From Terrimesophilobacter sp044508495 (GTDB lineage Bacteria > Actinomycetota > Actinomycetes > Actinomycetales > Microbacteriaceae): a DNA stretch of 18,331 nucleotides. Below are positions 6,658 through 13,974 of the stretch, piece by piece (the stretch's first letter is position 1; the number at the start of each line of letters is the position of its first letter). The stretch covers positions 1-18,331 of the forward strand of contig JBIQHP010000041.1 in the NCBI GenBank assembly GCA_044508495.1, given 5' to 3'. The position numbers were made by a program, and so were the translations under genes. Below the pieces are notes generated by a model. That model saw only the letters and a program-made list of their open reading frames with translations, did not search any database and was not told the DNA's origin.

Positions 6658-7485
6658 TCACTCGCCTCCGTCCGTGTCATCGTCGCCCGCGCCGGTGCCG
6701 GAGTCCGGCCCCTGGCTCGGACTCGGGCTCGGGCTCGGGCTCGGGCTCGGAGTCGGGCCGGGACTCGCGCTCTCGCCCGAAGCATCCCGCTCCGCCCTCG
6801 CCTTGTCCCTGGCCTCCCTGGCCTTGTCGTCGTAGCGCAGCAGAAGCGCGTCGGTGTTGATGTGCATGGTGATCGCGACCTGGTAGCGCAGCGTGTCCTG
6901 GTTGAGCGTGATCGATCCCGGGGCGGCGTCGACGTAGCCGGGAAGCTTCGACAGTGCCTCGAGCCACTGCTCGACATCGGGGAGGGAGGCGCTCGTGGCC
7001 GTGAAGGTGAGCTCCCCGATCCGATCGCCCTGAAGGGGAACGGACGGCTGTCCGAAGTCGGTGAGCGGGGTCGCCGTCTCGGCCCGGAAGTTGGTCACGC
7101 GCGTCCCCGCGGGCAGGCTGTTCTGGATGTCGGTGAGGTACGCCTTCCAGTCGATCTCGGTCGAGGTCCCCACTCGCTGCGCCGCGCCTGCCGCGGCGAG
7201 CATCGTCATGACCTGCCTGACCTCGACGTACTTGCCCTGCTCGGCGATGAGCTCCTGCGTTCGCTGATTCGCGGTCTCGAGCTGGCCCTGTGCGCCGATG
7301 GCGAGGACCGTGGCGCCCGCATAGCCGGCGACCACGATGAGAACGGCGAGGACGACGATGAGGACCGCGTTCCTCCGCATCGCCCTGCCCTGCGCGGCGG
7401 CATCGACCTCGGGGGGAAGCAGGTTCGCCCGCGCCGGTCCCCCGACGACGAGTCGATCGCCGCCCTTGTCGGTCTCCCGGCTCAT
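6658..7485 (-). CDS. pilN: PilN-like type IV pilus alignment protein
   Basis: PilN binds PilM with its cytoplasmic N-terminus and pairs with PilO outside the membrane. The 275-residue product begins MSRETDKGGDRLVVGG and carries ANLLPPEVD (about 20-28), matching the conserved NLLP PilM-binding motif. A single membrane helix spans about 40-63. A coiled coil and an alpha/beta domain follow. The C-terminus is an unusual Pro-Ser repeat followed by an acidic end. ATG (7485-7483) overlaps the pilM stop as ATGA, with GGAGG upstream. The frame stays open well upstream of the start, but that stretch lies over pilM and is spurious. PilN proteins are usually nearer 180-220 residues, so the tail is an addition. 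Confidence 0.9.
   Translation of the reverse strand: MSRETDKGGDRLVVGGPARANLLPPEVDAAAQGRAMRRNAVLIVVLAVLIVVAGYAGATVLAIGAQGQLETANQRTQELIAEQGKYVEVRQVMTMLAAAGAAQRVGTSTEIDWKAYLTDIQNSLPAGTRVTNFRAETATPLTDFGQPSVPLQGDRIGELTFTATSASLPDVEQWLEALSKLPGYVDAAPGSITLNQDTLRYQVAITMHINTDALLLRYDDKAREARDKARAERDASGESASPGPTPSPSPSPSPSPSQGPDSGTGAGDDDTDGGE
6716..6757. repeat. Hexanucleotide tandem repeat in the pilN 3' end
   Basis: Seven six-base units, mostly ctcggg with ctcgga and gtcggg variants at the edges, run from 6716 to 6757. On the coding strand they specify alternating Pro and Ser in the C-terminal tail of PilN. Four central units are identical, so slippage would lengthen or shorten the tail without a frameshift. 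Confidence 0.85.
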
Positions 7486-8528
7486 GCTGCCGCACCTCCC
7501 AGCGCGAGTCCGAGCGCCACGTTCAGGCTGAGCTGGCTCTGCGTGCCCTTCGCGGCATCCCTCGAGACATCGATACTCCCGAAAGTGTCCCCGAGCACGA
7601 CGGGAATGCGCGTCATCTCGGAGAGCGCGTCGGCGAATCCGAGCAACTGGGCTCCGCCGCCGGTGAGGACTATGCCCGAGTACGGCTCGTTGTGCCTCGT
7701 GTTGGCGAAGAAGCTCAGGGTGTTCCTGAGGCTCGTGAGCAGGGTTCCGGTGACCTCGCGGATGATGGCGATCGCGCTCGCGCTCTCCTCGGGGATCACC
7801 ACGCCGCCGAGCCCGAGCGCGCGCTTGAGGTTCTCGGCGTCGAGCTCGGAGAGGTCGAGACGGTCGGCCAGTGCGGCCGTGAGGTCGTGCCCGCCGTTGG
7901 CGATGATGCGCACGAACTGCGGGACTCCGCCGCTCGTGACGATGACATTGGTCGTGCGGGCGCCGACGTCGATGTGCGCGACGTTGCCGATCATCCGGGC
8001 GGCCGAGGTGAGCCGGGTGAGGGCGAAGGGGATCAGATCGACGCCGACGGGGGTCAGGCCGGCGAGCTGCACGGCCTTGACGTTGGCGAGCACCGAGTCC
8101 TTGATCGCCGCGACGAGCAGCCCGTTCACGACCGCGCCGGTCTCGGACATCGCCTCGGACACCGGATAGAAGTCGAGCAGGGCGTCCGCCACCGGCACCG
8201 GGAGCATCTCCTGCACGTGCGTCGGAAGCGATTCGCGGATCTCCCGCTGGCTGAGTTTCGGCACGGTGAGATCGCGCACGAGAACCTTGGCGTTGCCGAC
8301 GCCCAGCACGACCTCCTTGCTGCTGAAGCGCGCGGAGCTCCAGAGCTGCTTGAGCGCCGCGGCCACGGTGTTGACCTCGATCACCTCGCCGTTCTTGACC
8401 GCGCCCTCGGGCAGCGGCATCGAGAAGAAACGCAGGACCGAGGGTCGTTTGGTGCCGACGCCGGAGACCTCCACCGCCCTGATGCTTCCGGAGCCGATGT
8501 CGACTCCGACGAGTTGAGTGCTGGCCAT
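7482..8528 (-). CDS. pilM: PilM, actin-like cytoplasmic pilus ATPase-fold protein
   Basis: PilM is an actin/FtsA-fold protein that forms a cytoplasmic ring and binds the N-terminus of PilN. The 348-residue product is the usual family length. It begins MASTQLVGVDIGSGSIRAVE, with the phosphate-1 motif DIGSGS at 10-15. A second motif appears in HIDVGARTTNVIV, and the adenosine motif is IVLTGGGAQLLGFADAL near residue 280. ATG at 8528-8526 is chosen: AGGGG ends five bases upstream and overlaps the pilD stop. A GTG one codon earlier would be too close to that site. The stop overlaps the pilN start by four bases (ATGA), which fits co-translation of the two binding partners. Confidence 0.95.
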   Translation of the reverse strand: MASTQLVGVDIGSGSIRAVEVSGVGTKRPSVLRFFSMPLPEGAVKNGEVIEVNTVAAALKQLWSSARFSSKEVVLGVGNAKVLVRDLTVPKLSQREIRESLPTHVQEMLPVPVADALLDFYPVSEAMSETGAVVNGLLVAAIKDSVLANVKAVQLAGLTPVGVDLIPFALTRLTSAARMIGNVAHIDVGARTTNVIVTSGGVPQFVRIIANGGHDLTAALADRLDLSELDAENLKRALGLGGVVIPEESASAIAIIREVTGTLLTSLRNTLSFFANTRHNEPYSGIVLTGGGAQLLGFADALSEMTRIPVVLGDTFGSIDVSRDAAKGTQSQLSLNVALGLALGGAAA

Positions 8529-8536
8529 CACATCCC

Positions 8537-9352
8537 CTAACTGATTCCGACCAGTGCGAGATACCCGGTTGAGATCTCACGACCGAAGGCTATGCCGATC
8601 CAGGCGCCCGCGAGCATCCATGGACCGAACGGAATTCCCGACTTCCGTGTCGCCTTTCCGGCGACGAGCAGGATGATCGAGAAGACTCCCCCCAACAAGA
8701 ATGCGGCAAAGGCGCCGACAATCAAAGGTCCCCATCCGAGGTACCCGAGAACGAGGCCGATGAGAGCGGCGAGCTTGACGTCGCCGAAGCCCATGCCCTG
8801 CGGGTAGACGAGCACGAGGGCGAAGTAGAAGGCGAAGAGGGCGGCAGCGCCGACGAAGGACCAGAGCAGAGCCCACCAGTCGCCCGTGCCGAGGCTGGCG
8901 ACGGCGAGGAGAACGGGCACGACGAGAAGCGAGGGGACGACGATCCGGTTCGGAAGGGTCCTCGTGTCGAGGTCGATGAGAGCGAGGGCGATCGACACCG
9001 AGGCGAAGCAGAGGTAGGCGGGAAGCAGCCAGAGCCCTGCGGGCTGCGCGGCGGCCCAGAGGACGACCCCGGAGAAGGCGAGCGCCGTGGCGAGTTCGAC
9101 GAGCGGATACCGGACGGAGATCGGCTCGCCGCAGTCCCGGCACCTGCCGCGCAGCAGGAGCCAGGAGAGGACGGGGACGTTGTCGCGCGCCCGGATGGCG
9201 TGCCCGCACTTCGGGCAGGCGCTCGGGGGCGTCACGATCGAGACGCCCGCGGGGATCCGGTAGACCACGACGTTCAGGAACGACCCGATGATCGCGCCGA
9301 GGGCACCCGCGGCGACGACGAAGAACCAGAGGGGGAGGTCGGCCCCGGTCAC
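8537..9352 (-). CDS. pilD: Prepilin peptidase / N-methyltransferase (A24 family)
   Basis: This membrane aspartyl protease cuts the leader from prepilins after Gly and usually N-methylates the new first residue. The 271-residue product shows the N-terminal GSFLNVVVYRIP (23-34). A zinc-binding cysteine set follows in SACPKCGH (C46, C49) and CRDCGEP (C71, C74). The two catalytic aspartate regions are ALIDLDTRTLPN (124-135) and GMGFGDVKL, with GFGD at 187-190. About seven membrane helices are visible. The start is GTG at 9352-9350, overlapping the upstream stop as GTGA. No clear ribosome binding site is present, so it probably depends on translational coupling. With all cysteines kept it is the bifunctional type. 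Its substrates are probably the four prepilin-like proteins just upstream. Confidence 0.96.
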   Translation of the reverse strand: MTGADLPLWFFVVAAGALGAIIGSFLNVVVYRIPAGVSIVTPPSACPKCGHAIRARDNVPVLSWLLLRGRCRDCGEPISVRYPLVELATALAFSGVVLWAAAQPAGLWLLPAYLCFASVSIALALIDLDTRTLPNRIVVPSLLVVPVLLAVASLGTGDWWALLWSFVGAAALFAFYFALVLVYPQGMGFGDVKLAALIGLVLGYLGWGPLIVGAFAAFLLGGVFSIILLVAGKATRKSGIPFGPWMLAGAWIGIAFGREISTGYLALVGIS

Positions 9353-11121
9353 GGAATCGCCGACCCGTCGGGCTCGTAGGCGGTCTTCACCTCGACCACC
9401 ACGCTGATCCCGTACGTCGTGGTGACCGGGGAGAGGAACTTGGGAGGCGCGATGTAGCGGAACCTGCCGTCGTAGTTGTAGTCCTTGGCATAGCCCGTGG
9501 AGATGCTCGTGGCGGTACCGGTGGCGACCGGGCCGCGGAACTTCTGGGCGATCGCGCCGTTGACGGTCAGCTTGCCCCGGTAGTTGGCCTTGTCGTAGTT
9601 CTGCACCTGGAAGGTGTGGGCGACCGAGAGGATCGCGGCCTCGATCGTGCGGTCCTGACCGAGCAGGGCCTGGTTGGACGAGTTGATGGGGTTCCAGACC
9701 CATACCGCGTTGTTGCCGACGAGGCCGAGCACGTCGTCGTCGGTGCTCGAGTAGGTGACGTCCCCGGTGATGTAGACGAAGTTCTCGGCGGCGATCGTCA
9801 ACTGTCCCTGGAGCTCTCCCTCGACGAAGACGTCGCCGTTGCGGCAGCCGTAGTTCGTCGTGACGCTCGAGATGGACTCGCTCGTACGCGGGTAGCCGAT
9901 CCCATTGCCCGCATTGCACACGGTGCTGCTGTACCCGGTGGGGTAGCCGGAGCTCGTCCTCCGGTTGGGGTTGGTCCCGCTCGAGGCGATCGGGACGTTC
10001 TGGACGTAGATGAGGTTCTGCTCCGGAACGTCGACCGTCGCGCCGCCGGTACTGCCCAGCTGGTTGGTCCCGGTGCCGGGCATGCCGCACTCGGCGGGCG
10101 TCGAACCGCTCGTGTGGGGGCTGCCCGCGACGCGGGTGGCGAGGGTCCAGGGCGAGCGGACGGTCATGGTCCCGTCCCCGTTGAAGACGATCCTGGTCGG
10201 CCCGGTGTACAGGCAGCCGGGTCGCGGGACGTCCTCCGGGATGTCGGTGCGCACCTCGTTGATCATGGAGGTGTTCGTCGGCGGCATGTCGATGGTCGGC
10301 ACCGAGACGGGGTCGCCCATCTCGAAGGTCTCGCCCGAGCATCCGGTCGTCGCGTTGCTCGCGTTCGTCCGCGAGTAACGCAGACCCGAGGTCGGGTTGT
10401 ACCCGGTCGTGACGGTTCCCTTGAAGGTCGCCGGCCCGCAGATCCGGATGCGGTCGTTCGAGTGCATCGGACCGTTCATGACGTCCTGGCCCGCGAAGCT
10501 GATGTCGCCGCAGTTCGTCGTCGGACGCGACTGCCAGGCGTACTTGACGCAGTTGGTCACGCTCTTGCCGCTCAGCACCGGGTCCTGGATCTCGTACATC
10601 GTGTAGTAGAGGAAGTCGATGAAGCCGGTCTGCCGCAGGTTGGCCACGACCGAGCGGGTCTCGTCGCCGACCTTGCCCGTCGCACGGATGCGGAGCACGC
10701 CGCTGCTCGCATACCGCGAGTTGTCGACCTCGTAGCGGTACTCGGCCCGGCCGTCGCTCCCACGGATGACCTGCCAGCTTCCCGCGGCACCCGTGCCGAA
10801 GGCGGGGTTCGTGTCTGCCCCGGTGGGCAGCGTCACGGTGCTGCCGCTCGAGGACGTGAACGGGGCGGCGGGGTTGCCGTAGCGGTAGTAGGCGCTGTTG
10901 TTGGCGATCTTGCTCTTGTAGTCCTCGATGCCCGCATACGCGGCGGCGATGGCGCTGTTCCAGCTCTGATCGGATCGCGACTTGACGACGCCGGTCAGCG
11001 AGGTCGCGACGGCGACGGTCACGAGCAGCATGAGCACGGAGGCCACGCCGATGACGACGACGAGGGCGACCCCCTCCTGGCCCTGCTGGAGCCTCAGACG
11101 CAGATTCCTGAGCGTGTTCAT
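9349..11121 (-). CDS. PilX-like large minor pilin with cysteine-rich exported domain
   Basis: The 590-residue product has a short basic N-terminus, then GQEGVALVVVIGVASVLMLLVTVAVATSL without the Glu expected at +5 after the G17/V18 cleavage point. That is the pattern of PilX/GspK-type minor pilins, which cap the fibre and lack this residue. The large exported part has eight cysteines, an even number that could form disulphides. It also has repeated short beta-strand segments, including GDVFVEGELQGQLTIAAENF and YITGDVTYSS (about 420-455), reminiscent of polymer-forming right-handed beta-helix domains. The ATG (11121-11119) overlaps the upstream stop as ATGA, with GGAGG seven bases before it. 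It is much longer than typical PilX (about 160-200 residues). The pilus assignment rests on context and N-terminus; the domain function is unknown. Confidence 0.82.
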   Translation of the reverse strand: MNTLRNLRLRLQQGQEGVALVVVIGVASVLMLLVTVAVATSLTGVVKSRSDQSWNSAIAAAYAGIEDYKSKIANNSAYYRYGNPAAPFTSSSGSTVTLPTGADTNPAFGTGAAGSWQVIRGSDGRAEYRYEVDNSRYASSGVLRIRATGKVGDETRSVVANLRQTGFIDFLYYTMYEIQDPVLSGKSVTNCVKYAWQSRPTTNCGDISFAGQDVMNGPMHSNDRIRICGPATFKGTVTTGYNPTSGLRYSRTNASNATTGCSGETFEMGDPVSVPTIDMPPTNTSMINEVRTDIPEDVPRPGCLYTGPTRIVFNGDGTMTVRSPWTLATRVAGSPHTSGSTPAECGMPGTGTNQLGSTGGATVDVPEQNLIYVQNVPIASSGTNPNRRTSSGYPTGYSSTVCNAGNGIGYPRTSESISSVTTNYGCRNGDVFVEGELQGQLTIAAENFVYITGDVTYSSTDDDVLGLVGNNAVWVWNPINSSNQALLGQDRTIEAAILSVAHTFQVQNYDKANYRGKLTVNGAIAQKFRGPVATGTATSISTGYAKDYNYDGRFRYIAPPKFLSPVTTTYGISVVVEVKTAYEPDGSAIP

Positions 11122-11822
11122 TCGCGATCCTCCGTGTAGCCGAGGTTGGGCATGCCTACGAGGTTCAGCAGCGTCACGCGACGCGAGCTGTCGGTGAGGC
11201 TGCTCTGGACGCCGATCGTCACCCGCACGGCGACGACCTGCTGGCGGTTGGCGAGACTGAGCCCGCTCGTTCCCGGATCGAGCGCGGTGCCGTTCGCCTT
11301 GAGGAAGGTGAACGGATAGTCCCCGCCGTCGTAGGGCGCAATCGTCTCCGCGATGACCCTGCTGTAGGTCGGAGTCGTCGTGACGGCGGGGAAGCTCCAG
11401 CGACCGCTGGGCAGCGCCGTCGCCGGCCACTGCGCCTCCGTGAGCTGACCCGTCGTCCGGTTCACCCGGAACCGGTACATGACCGGGCGCTCCGCGGCAT
11501 CGGTGAGGTTGACGTAGGCGTAGAAGACGATCTCGTCCCGCTGCGCCACGACGAAGGCGGGGTCGGGGACCGGGTTCCCGGTGACCGGGTTGTTCGTGCC
11601 GGCGCGGATGGCGCGGGAGATCGCGCTCATCGCGTTGGAGGCGGTCTTGGTGTTCTCGGTCAGCCCGCGGCTGAGGGTGATGCTGGTCGTCGCGCTCATG
11701 AAGAAGCCGGTGATCATGATCATGATGAGCGAGAAGAGCATGATCGTCACGAGGAGCTCGATGAGGCTGAGACCCCCCTCTCGTTCCGTCGTCCTCATGC
11801 GACGGGCGATCCTCGCCAGCAT
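11118..11822 (-). CDS. PilW-like minor pilin (prepilin-type N-terminal signal)
   Basis: The 234-residue product begins MLARIARRMRTTEREGG and then LSLIELLVTIMLFSLIMIMI. This is a textbook class III signal with Gly at -1 (G17) and Glu at +5 (E22) before a hydrophobic assembly helix. The remainder is a beta-rich PilW-type domain ending in a basic-then-acidic tail. Such minor pilins form or prime the pilus tip with PilV and PilX. The ATG (11822-11820) shares one base with the pilV-like stop (TGATG), and AGGAAGG lies seven bases upstream. Its own stop overlaps the PilX-like start. The order V-W-X matches the usual minor pilin order, which supports the name over a generic pseudopilin. Confidence 0.85.
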   Translation of the reverse strand: MLARIARRMRTTEREGGLSLIELLVTIMLFSLIMIMITGFFMSATTSITLSRGLTENTKTASNAMSAISRAIRAGTNNPVTGNPVPDPAFVVAQRDEIVFYAYVNLTDAAERPVMYRFRVNRTTGQLTEAQWPATALPSGRWSFPAVTTTPTYSRVIAETIAPYDGGDYPFTFLKANGTALDPGTSGLSLANRQQVVAVRVTIGVQSSLTDSSRRVTLLNLVGMPNLGYTEDRE

Positions 11823-13189
11823 CACGGCACCTTCCTCGGGTCGAGCGAGACGTTGCCGCCGTTGATCTGGCCCCTGGTCTGGACGTCGATGAGCTTGTAG
11901 TTGCTCGTCGACTTCGTGATCGTCGCCCAGCTGCCGGAGCTCGTCGGCCTGGTCTGGATCTGCCAGGACCCGAACGGAAGGGCGAGGTCGTACGTGCCAC
12001 TGCTCAGATTCGGGAAGGTGAGGGTGTATTCGCTGGCGCAGCCTGGATCGTCGCTGTCGGAGTTGACGGCGACGGACACCGCCTGGACTCGCCGGGTGGA
12101 GTTGACGCTGATCCGGACCACTCCCATCTCGACGGGTGCCGTCACCGTCTCGCCGGGAGCGGCGGTGTAGATGGACCCGCGGGCGCCTACCGCCCCGTCC
12201 CCTGCGACCGGCCACTGCGACGGATCGGGGGACAGGCATCCGCCCGCTCCCTCCACGGGGGGGACCTTGTACTGCCCGGCCATCAACTGGTAGCCGCTGG
12301 GGAAGGGGTGGAGTGCGAGCGTGCCGCCGCTGAGGATGAAGTCCCCGTAGGTGTTCGACGCCGTGACGGGCGTACTGCTGGGGAGGACGACCGTGCCGAC
12401 GTAGTTGGCCGCGTAGTTCAGGGTGAAGTTCGCCGCGTTGTCGAACTGGAACTGCACGGACTTGAGCTCCCCTGCGCCCACCGTGATAGTGCTCTCCGAG
12501 GATCCGGAGGTCTGTGCGACGTCGACGTAGCCGGACTTTGAGACCTTGAGCTTGTACTGACCGGGGGTCACCTTGAGCACGTAGCTGCAGCCCTCGGAGT
12601 CGGTCGCGGGAGGCGGCTCGGGGGGCGTCGTCGCCCCGCTGCCGTTGGGGGTCGCCGTGACGGCGATGCCGGAGGAGCCGCTGCCTGCCGCGTTGATGAC
12701 CGAGACGAGGATCGTCCCGAGCGCGGGGTCGGTGATGCGCCTGCTCGGCGCGATGATCGTGTCGGAGTAGACCGGCGAGCTGCCGGCCCGCTGCCCGCTC
12801 CAGGTGACCTCGATCTCGACGCGCTTGAACTCGAAGGAGCCCGAGCCGCTCGCGAGGTCGCCGCACTGGATGGCATCGCCGGCCGAGTTGTCCCAGACCG
12901 GCTTCCGCTTGACCGTGTAGGTGGTCCCGTCGATCGTGAAGGTGCGGGTCCCCGCGAGCACCTGGAAGATGTCCTCGAGCGAGCGGATCGAGTCGATCTC
13001 CTGCGAGGCGAGGTGGATGGCGACCTCACGGGAACGGGCATCCCGGGTGAGGTTGAGCGCGCTTCCGAGGGAGTAGGCGATGCCGACCGCGAGGATGCCG
13101 AAGACCATCACGGCCACGAGGACCTCGATGAGCGAGAAGCCCCCCTGACCGCCCAGGCGGCGCCGGAGCGCCTCCCTCATTGCCAGCAC
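11822..13189 (-). CDS. PilV-like minor pilin with two prealbumin-like domains
   Basis: The 455-residue product carries a class III signal, GGQGG/FSLIEVLVAVMVFGIL, with Gly at -1 (G17) and Glu at +5 (E22). A normal pilin core follows to about residue 150. The rest is unusual. Two segments, about 157-225 (LGTILVSVINAAG... to VTPGQYKLKVSKSGYVD) and about 355-415 (MGVVRISVNSTRR... to LSSGTYDLALPFGSWQI), look like carboxypeptidase-regulatory (prealbumin-like) beta-sandwich domains. A Thr/Ser/Pro-rich linker lies within the first, and four cysteines are present. Such domains in surface proteins often support binding or stalks, so a tip adhesin is a reasonable guess. The start is GTG at 13189-13187 with GGGAGG five bases upstream; an ATG three codons later has poorer spacing. 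Confidence 0.85.
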   Translation of the reverse strand: MLAMREALRRRLGGQGGFSLIEVLVAVMVFGILAVGIAYSLGSALNLTRDARSREVAIHLASQEIDSIRSLEDIFQVLAGTRTFTIDGTTYTVKRKPVWDNSAGDAIQCGDLASGSGSFEFKRVEIEVTWSGQRAGSSPVYSDTIIAPSRRITDPALGTILVSVINAAGSGSSGIAVTATPNGSGATTPPEPPPATDSEGCSYVLKVTPGQYKLKVSKSGYVDVAQTSGSSESTITVGAGELKSVQFQFDNAANFTLNYAANYVGTVVLPSSTPVTASNTYGDFILSGGTLALHPFPSGYQLMAGQYKVPPVEGAGGCLSPDPSQWPVAGDGAVGARGSIYTAAPGETVTAPVEMGVVRISVNSTRRVQAVSVAVNSDSDDPGCASEYTLTFPNLSSGTYDLALPFGSWQIQTRPTSSGSWATITKSTSNYKLIDVQTRGQINGGNVSLDPRKVP

Positions 13190-13234
13190 GATGCCCTCCC
13201 CTGGATCGGCCAGATTGCAGATGAATCGCTTCGA

Positions 13235-13262
13235 CGGATGCCGCTCGGCGTGGCGGCATCCG
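13235..13262 (-). repeat. Ten-base-pair hairpin ahead of the pilV-like gene
   Basis: cggatgccgc (13235-13244) and gcggcatccg (13253-13262) are perfect inverted repeats around an eight-base loop. There is no T-tract. It is the second stem-loop between pilA and the pilV-like gene, about 45 bases before the GTG start. It may act as a backup terminator, as an RNase barrier, or as an operator. Confidence 0.6.
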
Positions 13263-13273
13263 ATCGAGGCCTC

Positions 13274-13330
13274 CCTGACGGCTCAGGGTGGGGAGCCGCT
13301 CACGCGGCCCCCCACCCCGAAGGCGTCAGG
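13274..13330 (-). terminator. Large nested stem-loop downstream of pilA
   Basis: The pairings are nested and perfect: CCTGACG (13274-13280) with CGTCAGG (13324-13330), GGGTGGGG (13286-13293) with CCCCACCC (13310-13317), and CCGC (13296-13299) with GCGG (13304-13307) around a TCAC loop. Nineteen base pairs, nearly all G-C, begin 16 bases after the pilA stop. There is no T-tract, which is common for stem-loops in actinobacteria. It should end or slow most pilA transcripts, or protect their 3' ends, so that the major pilin exceeds the minor pilins downstream. Confidence 0.75.
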
Positions 13331-13346
13331 TGAGTGTCGGGCCTCT

Positions 13347-13817
13347 TTAGCCCTCTTCCTCTTCCTCTTCCTCGCCACCGGGGGCGGTGCAGGAGCCGTC
13401 CTCGACGCCGCCCTCAGCGGTGATGTGCTTGATGGTGACCCCGCCGGCGACATCGTCGTGCGCGCCATCGATGCAGAAGTTGACGCCGGGTCCGGTGGCC
13501 TCGGTCGCGTAGCTCAGCGTCACGGCAGCCGATTTCGTGTAGCCCCACTTGTTGAGGTCGGTACCCGCAAGTGCCGGGGTATCGGCGTTCGGGTTGTCGG
13601 TGAAGTAGGCGATGATCGCCGTCTTCGCGTTCGTCAGGTCGCTGGTGACCGCAGACCTCTTCGCGTTCTCCTGCACACCCAGGAAGACCGGGATGGCGAT
13701 CGCGGCGAGGATGCCGATGATGAGCACGACGACGAGGAGCTCGATGAGGGTGAAGCCCTCTTCGCGCTTGAGGCCGGCGCGCCGATCGTTCAGCGCCTTG
13801 TTCATGCGTAGAAACAT
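13347..13817 (-). CDS. pilA: Major type IV pilin
   Basis: This is the structural subunit of the pilus fibre. The 156-residue precursor has a 21-residue leader ending KREEG, then FTLIELLVVVLIIGILAAIA and PVFLGVQENAKRSAV. This is a canonical type IVa pilin signal with Glu at +5 (E26). Two cysteines, in NFCIDG and DGSCTAP, could close a C-terminal disulphide loop. The C-terminus is unusual: GGEEEEEEEG. ATG at 13817-13815 is used because AGGA lies eight bases upstream; an earlier in-frame start would add 23 residues with no pilin character. It stands alone between two 157-base gaps, follows pilC and is followed by a strong stem-loop, as fits a highly expressed subunit. The mature length is 135 residues. 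Confidence 0.95.
   Translation of the reverse strand: MFLRMNKALNDRRAGLKREEGFTLIELLVVVLIIGILAAIAIPVFLGVQENAKRSAVTSDLTNAKTAIIAYFTDNPNADTPALAGTDLNKWGYTKSAAVTLSYATEATGPGVNFCIDGAHDDVAGGVTIKHITAEGGVEDGSCTAPGGEEEEEEEG
13352..13373. repeat. Hexanucleotide repeat encoding the poly-Glu tail of PilA
   Basis: The unit cctctt occurs three times in tandem and is followed by cctc (13352-13373). On the coding strand it reads as alternating GAG and GAA codons, giving the seven glutamates before the final glycine of PilA. Slippage by whole units would change tail length in frame. Confidence 0.8.
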
Positions 13818-13974
13818 TTCATTTTCCTGTCTGTAGTGAGGAACATGGACAGGGCCCCCAAAAAAGATTTGACCCCCACCCATCATGTTGGCCCCGGTGA
13901 CCCCTTCCCGTAATCCCGCAAAGGGGGCACATCCGGGATCTTCGCGGCCCCAGTTCTGGGGACGAGAAGACGAT
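13818..13974 (-). promoter_or_regulatory. pilA upstream region with a pseudoknot-like fold
   Basis: The 157 bases between the pilC stop and the pilA start contain four short segments that pair in an interleaved order on the minus strand. ATCCCG (13939-13934) pairs with CGGGAT (13918-13913), and CCCCTT (13926-13921) pairs with AAGGGG (13906-13901). Each stem extends by one wobble pair. A compact H-type pseudoknot, or two mutually exclusive hairpins, would result. Nearer pilC, CCCCAG/CTGGGG (13961-13948) makes a small hairpin without a T-tract. I found no convincing promoter, although a separate pilA promoter would be expected. The AGGA binding site lies at the 3' end. Confidence 0.4.

Noticed and set aside
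6716..6757. CRISPR or phase-variation frameshift repeat
   Set aside because: The units are six bases, contiguous and in frame, with no spacers; copy changes cannot shift the reading frame.
13840..13875. Rho-independent terminator at the T-run (CTTTTTTG on the minus strand) ahead of pilA
   Set aside because: No strong stem directly precedes the T-run; only a five-pair possibility with a very long loop is present.
13895..13945. c-di-GMP riboswitch ahead of pilA
   Set aside because: A GCGGGATTACGG stretch recalls part of the GEMM-I consensus, but the conserved CACGCA...GCAAACC half and overall architecture are missing.
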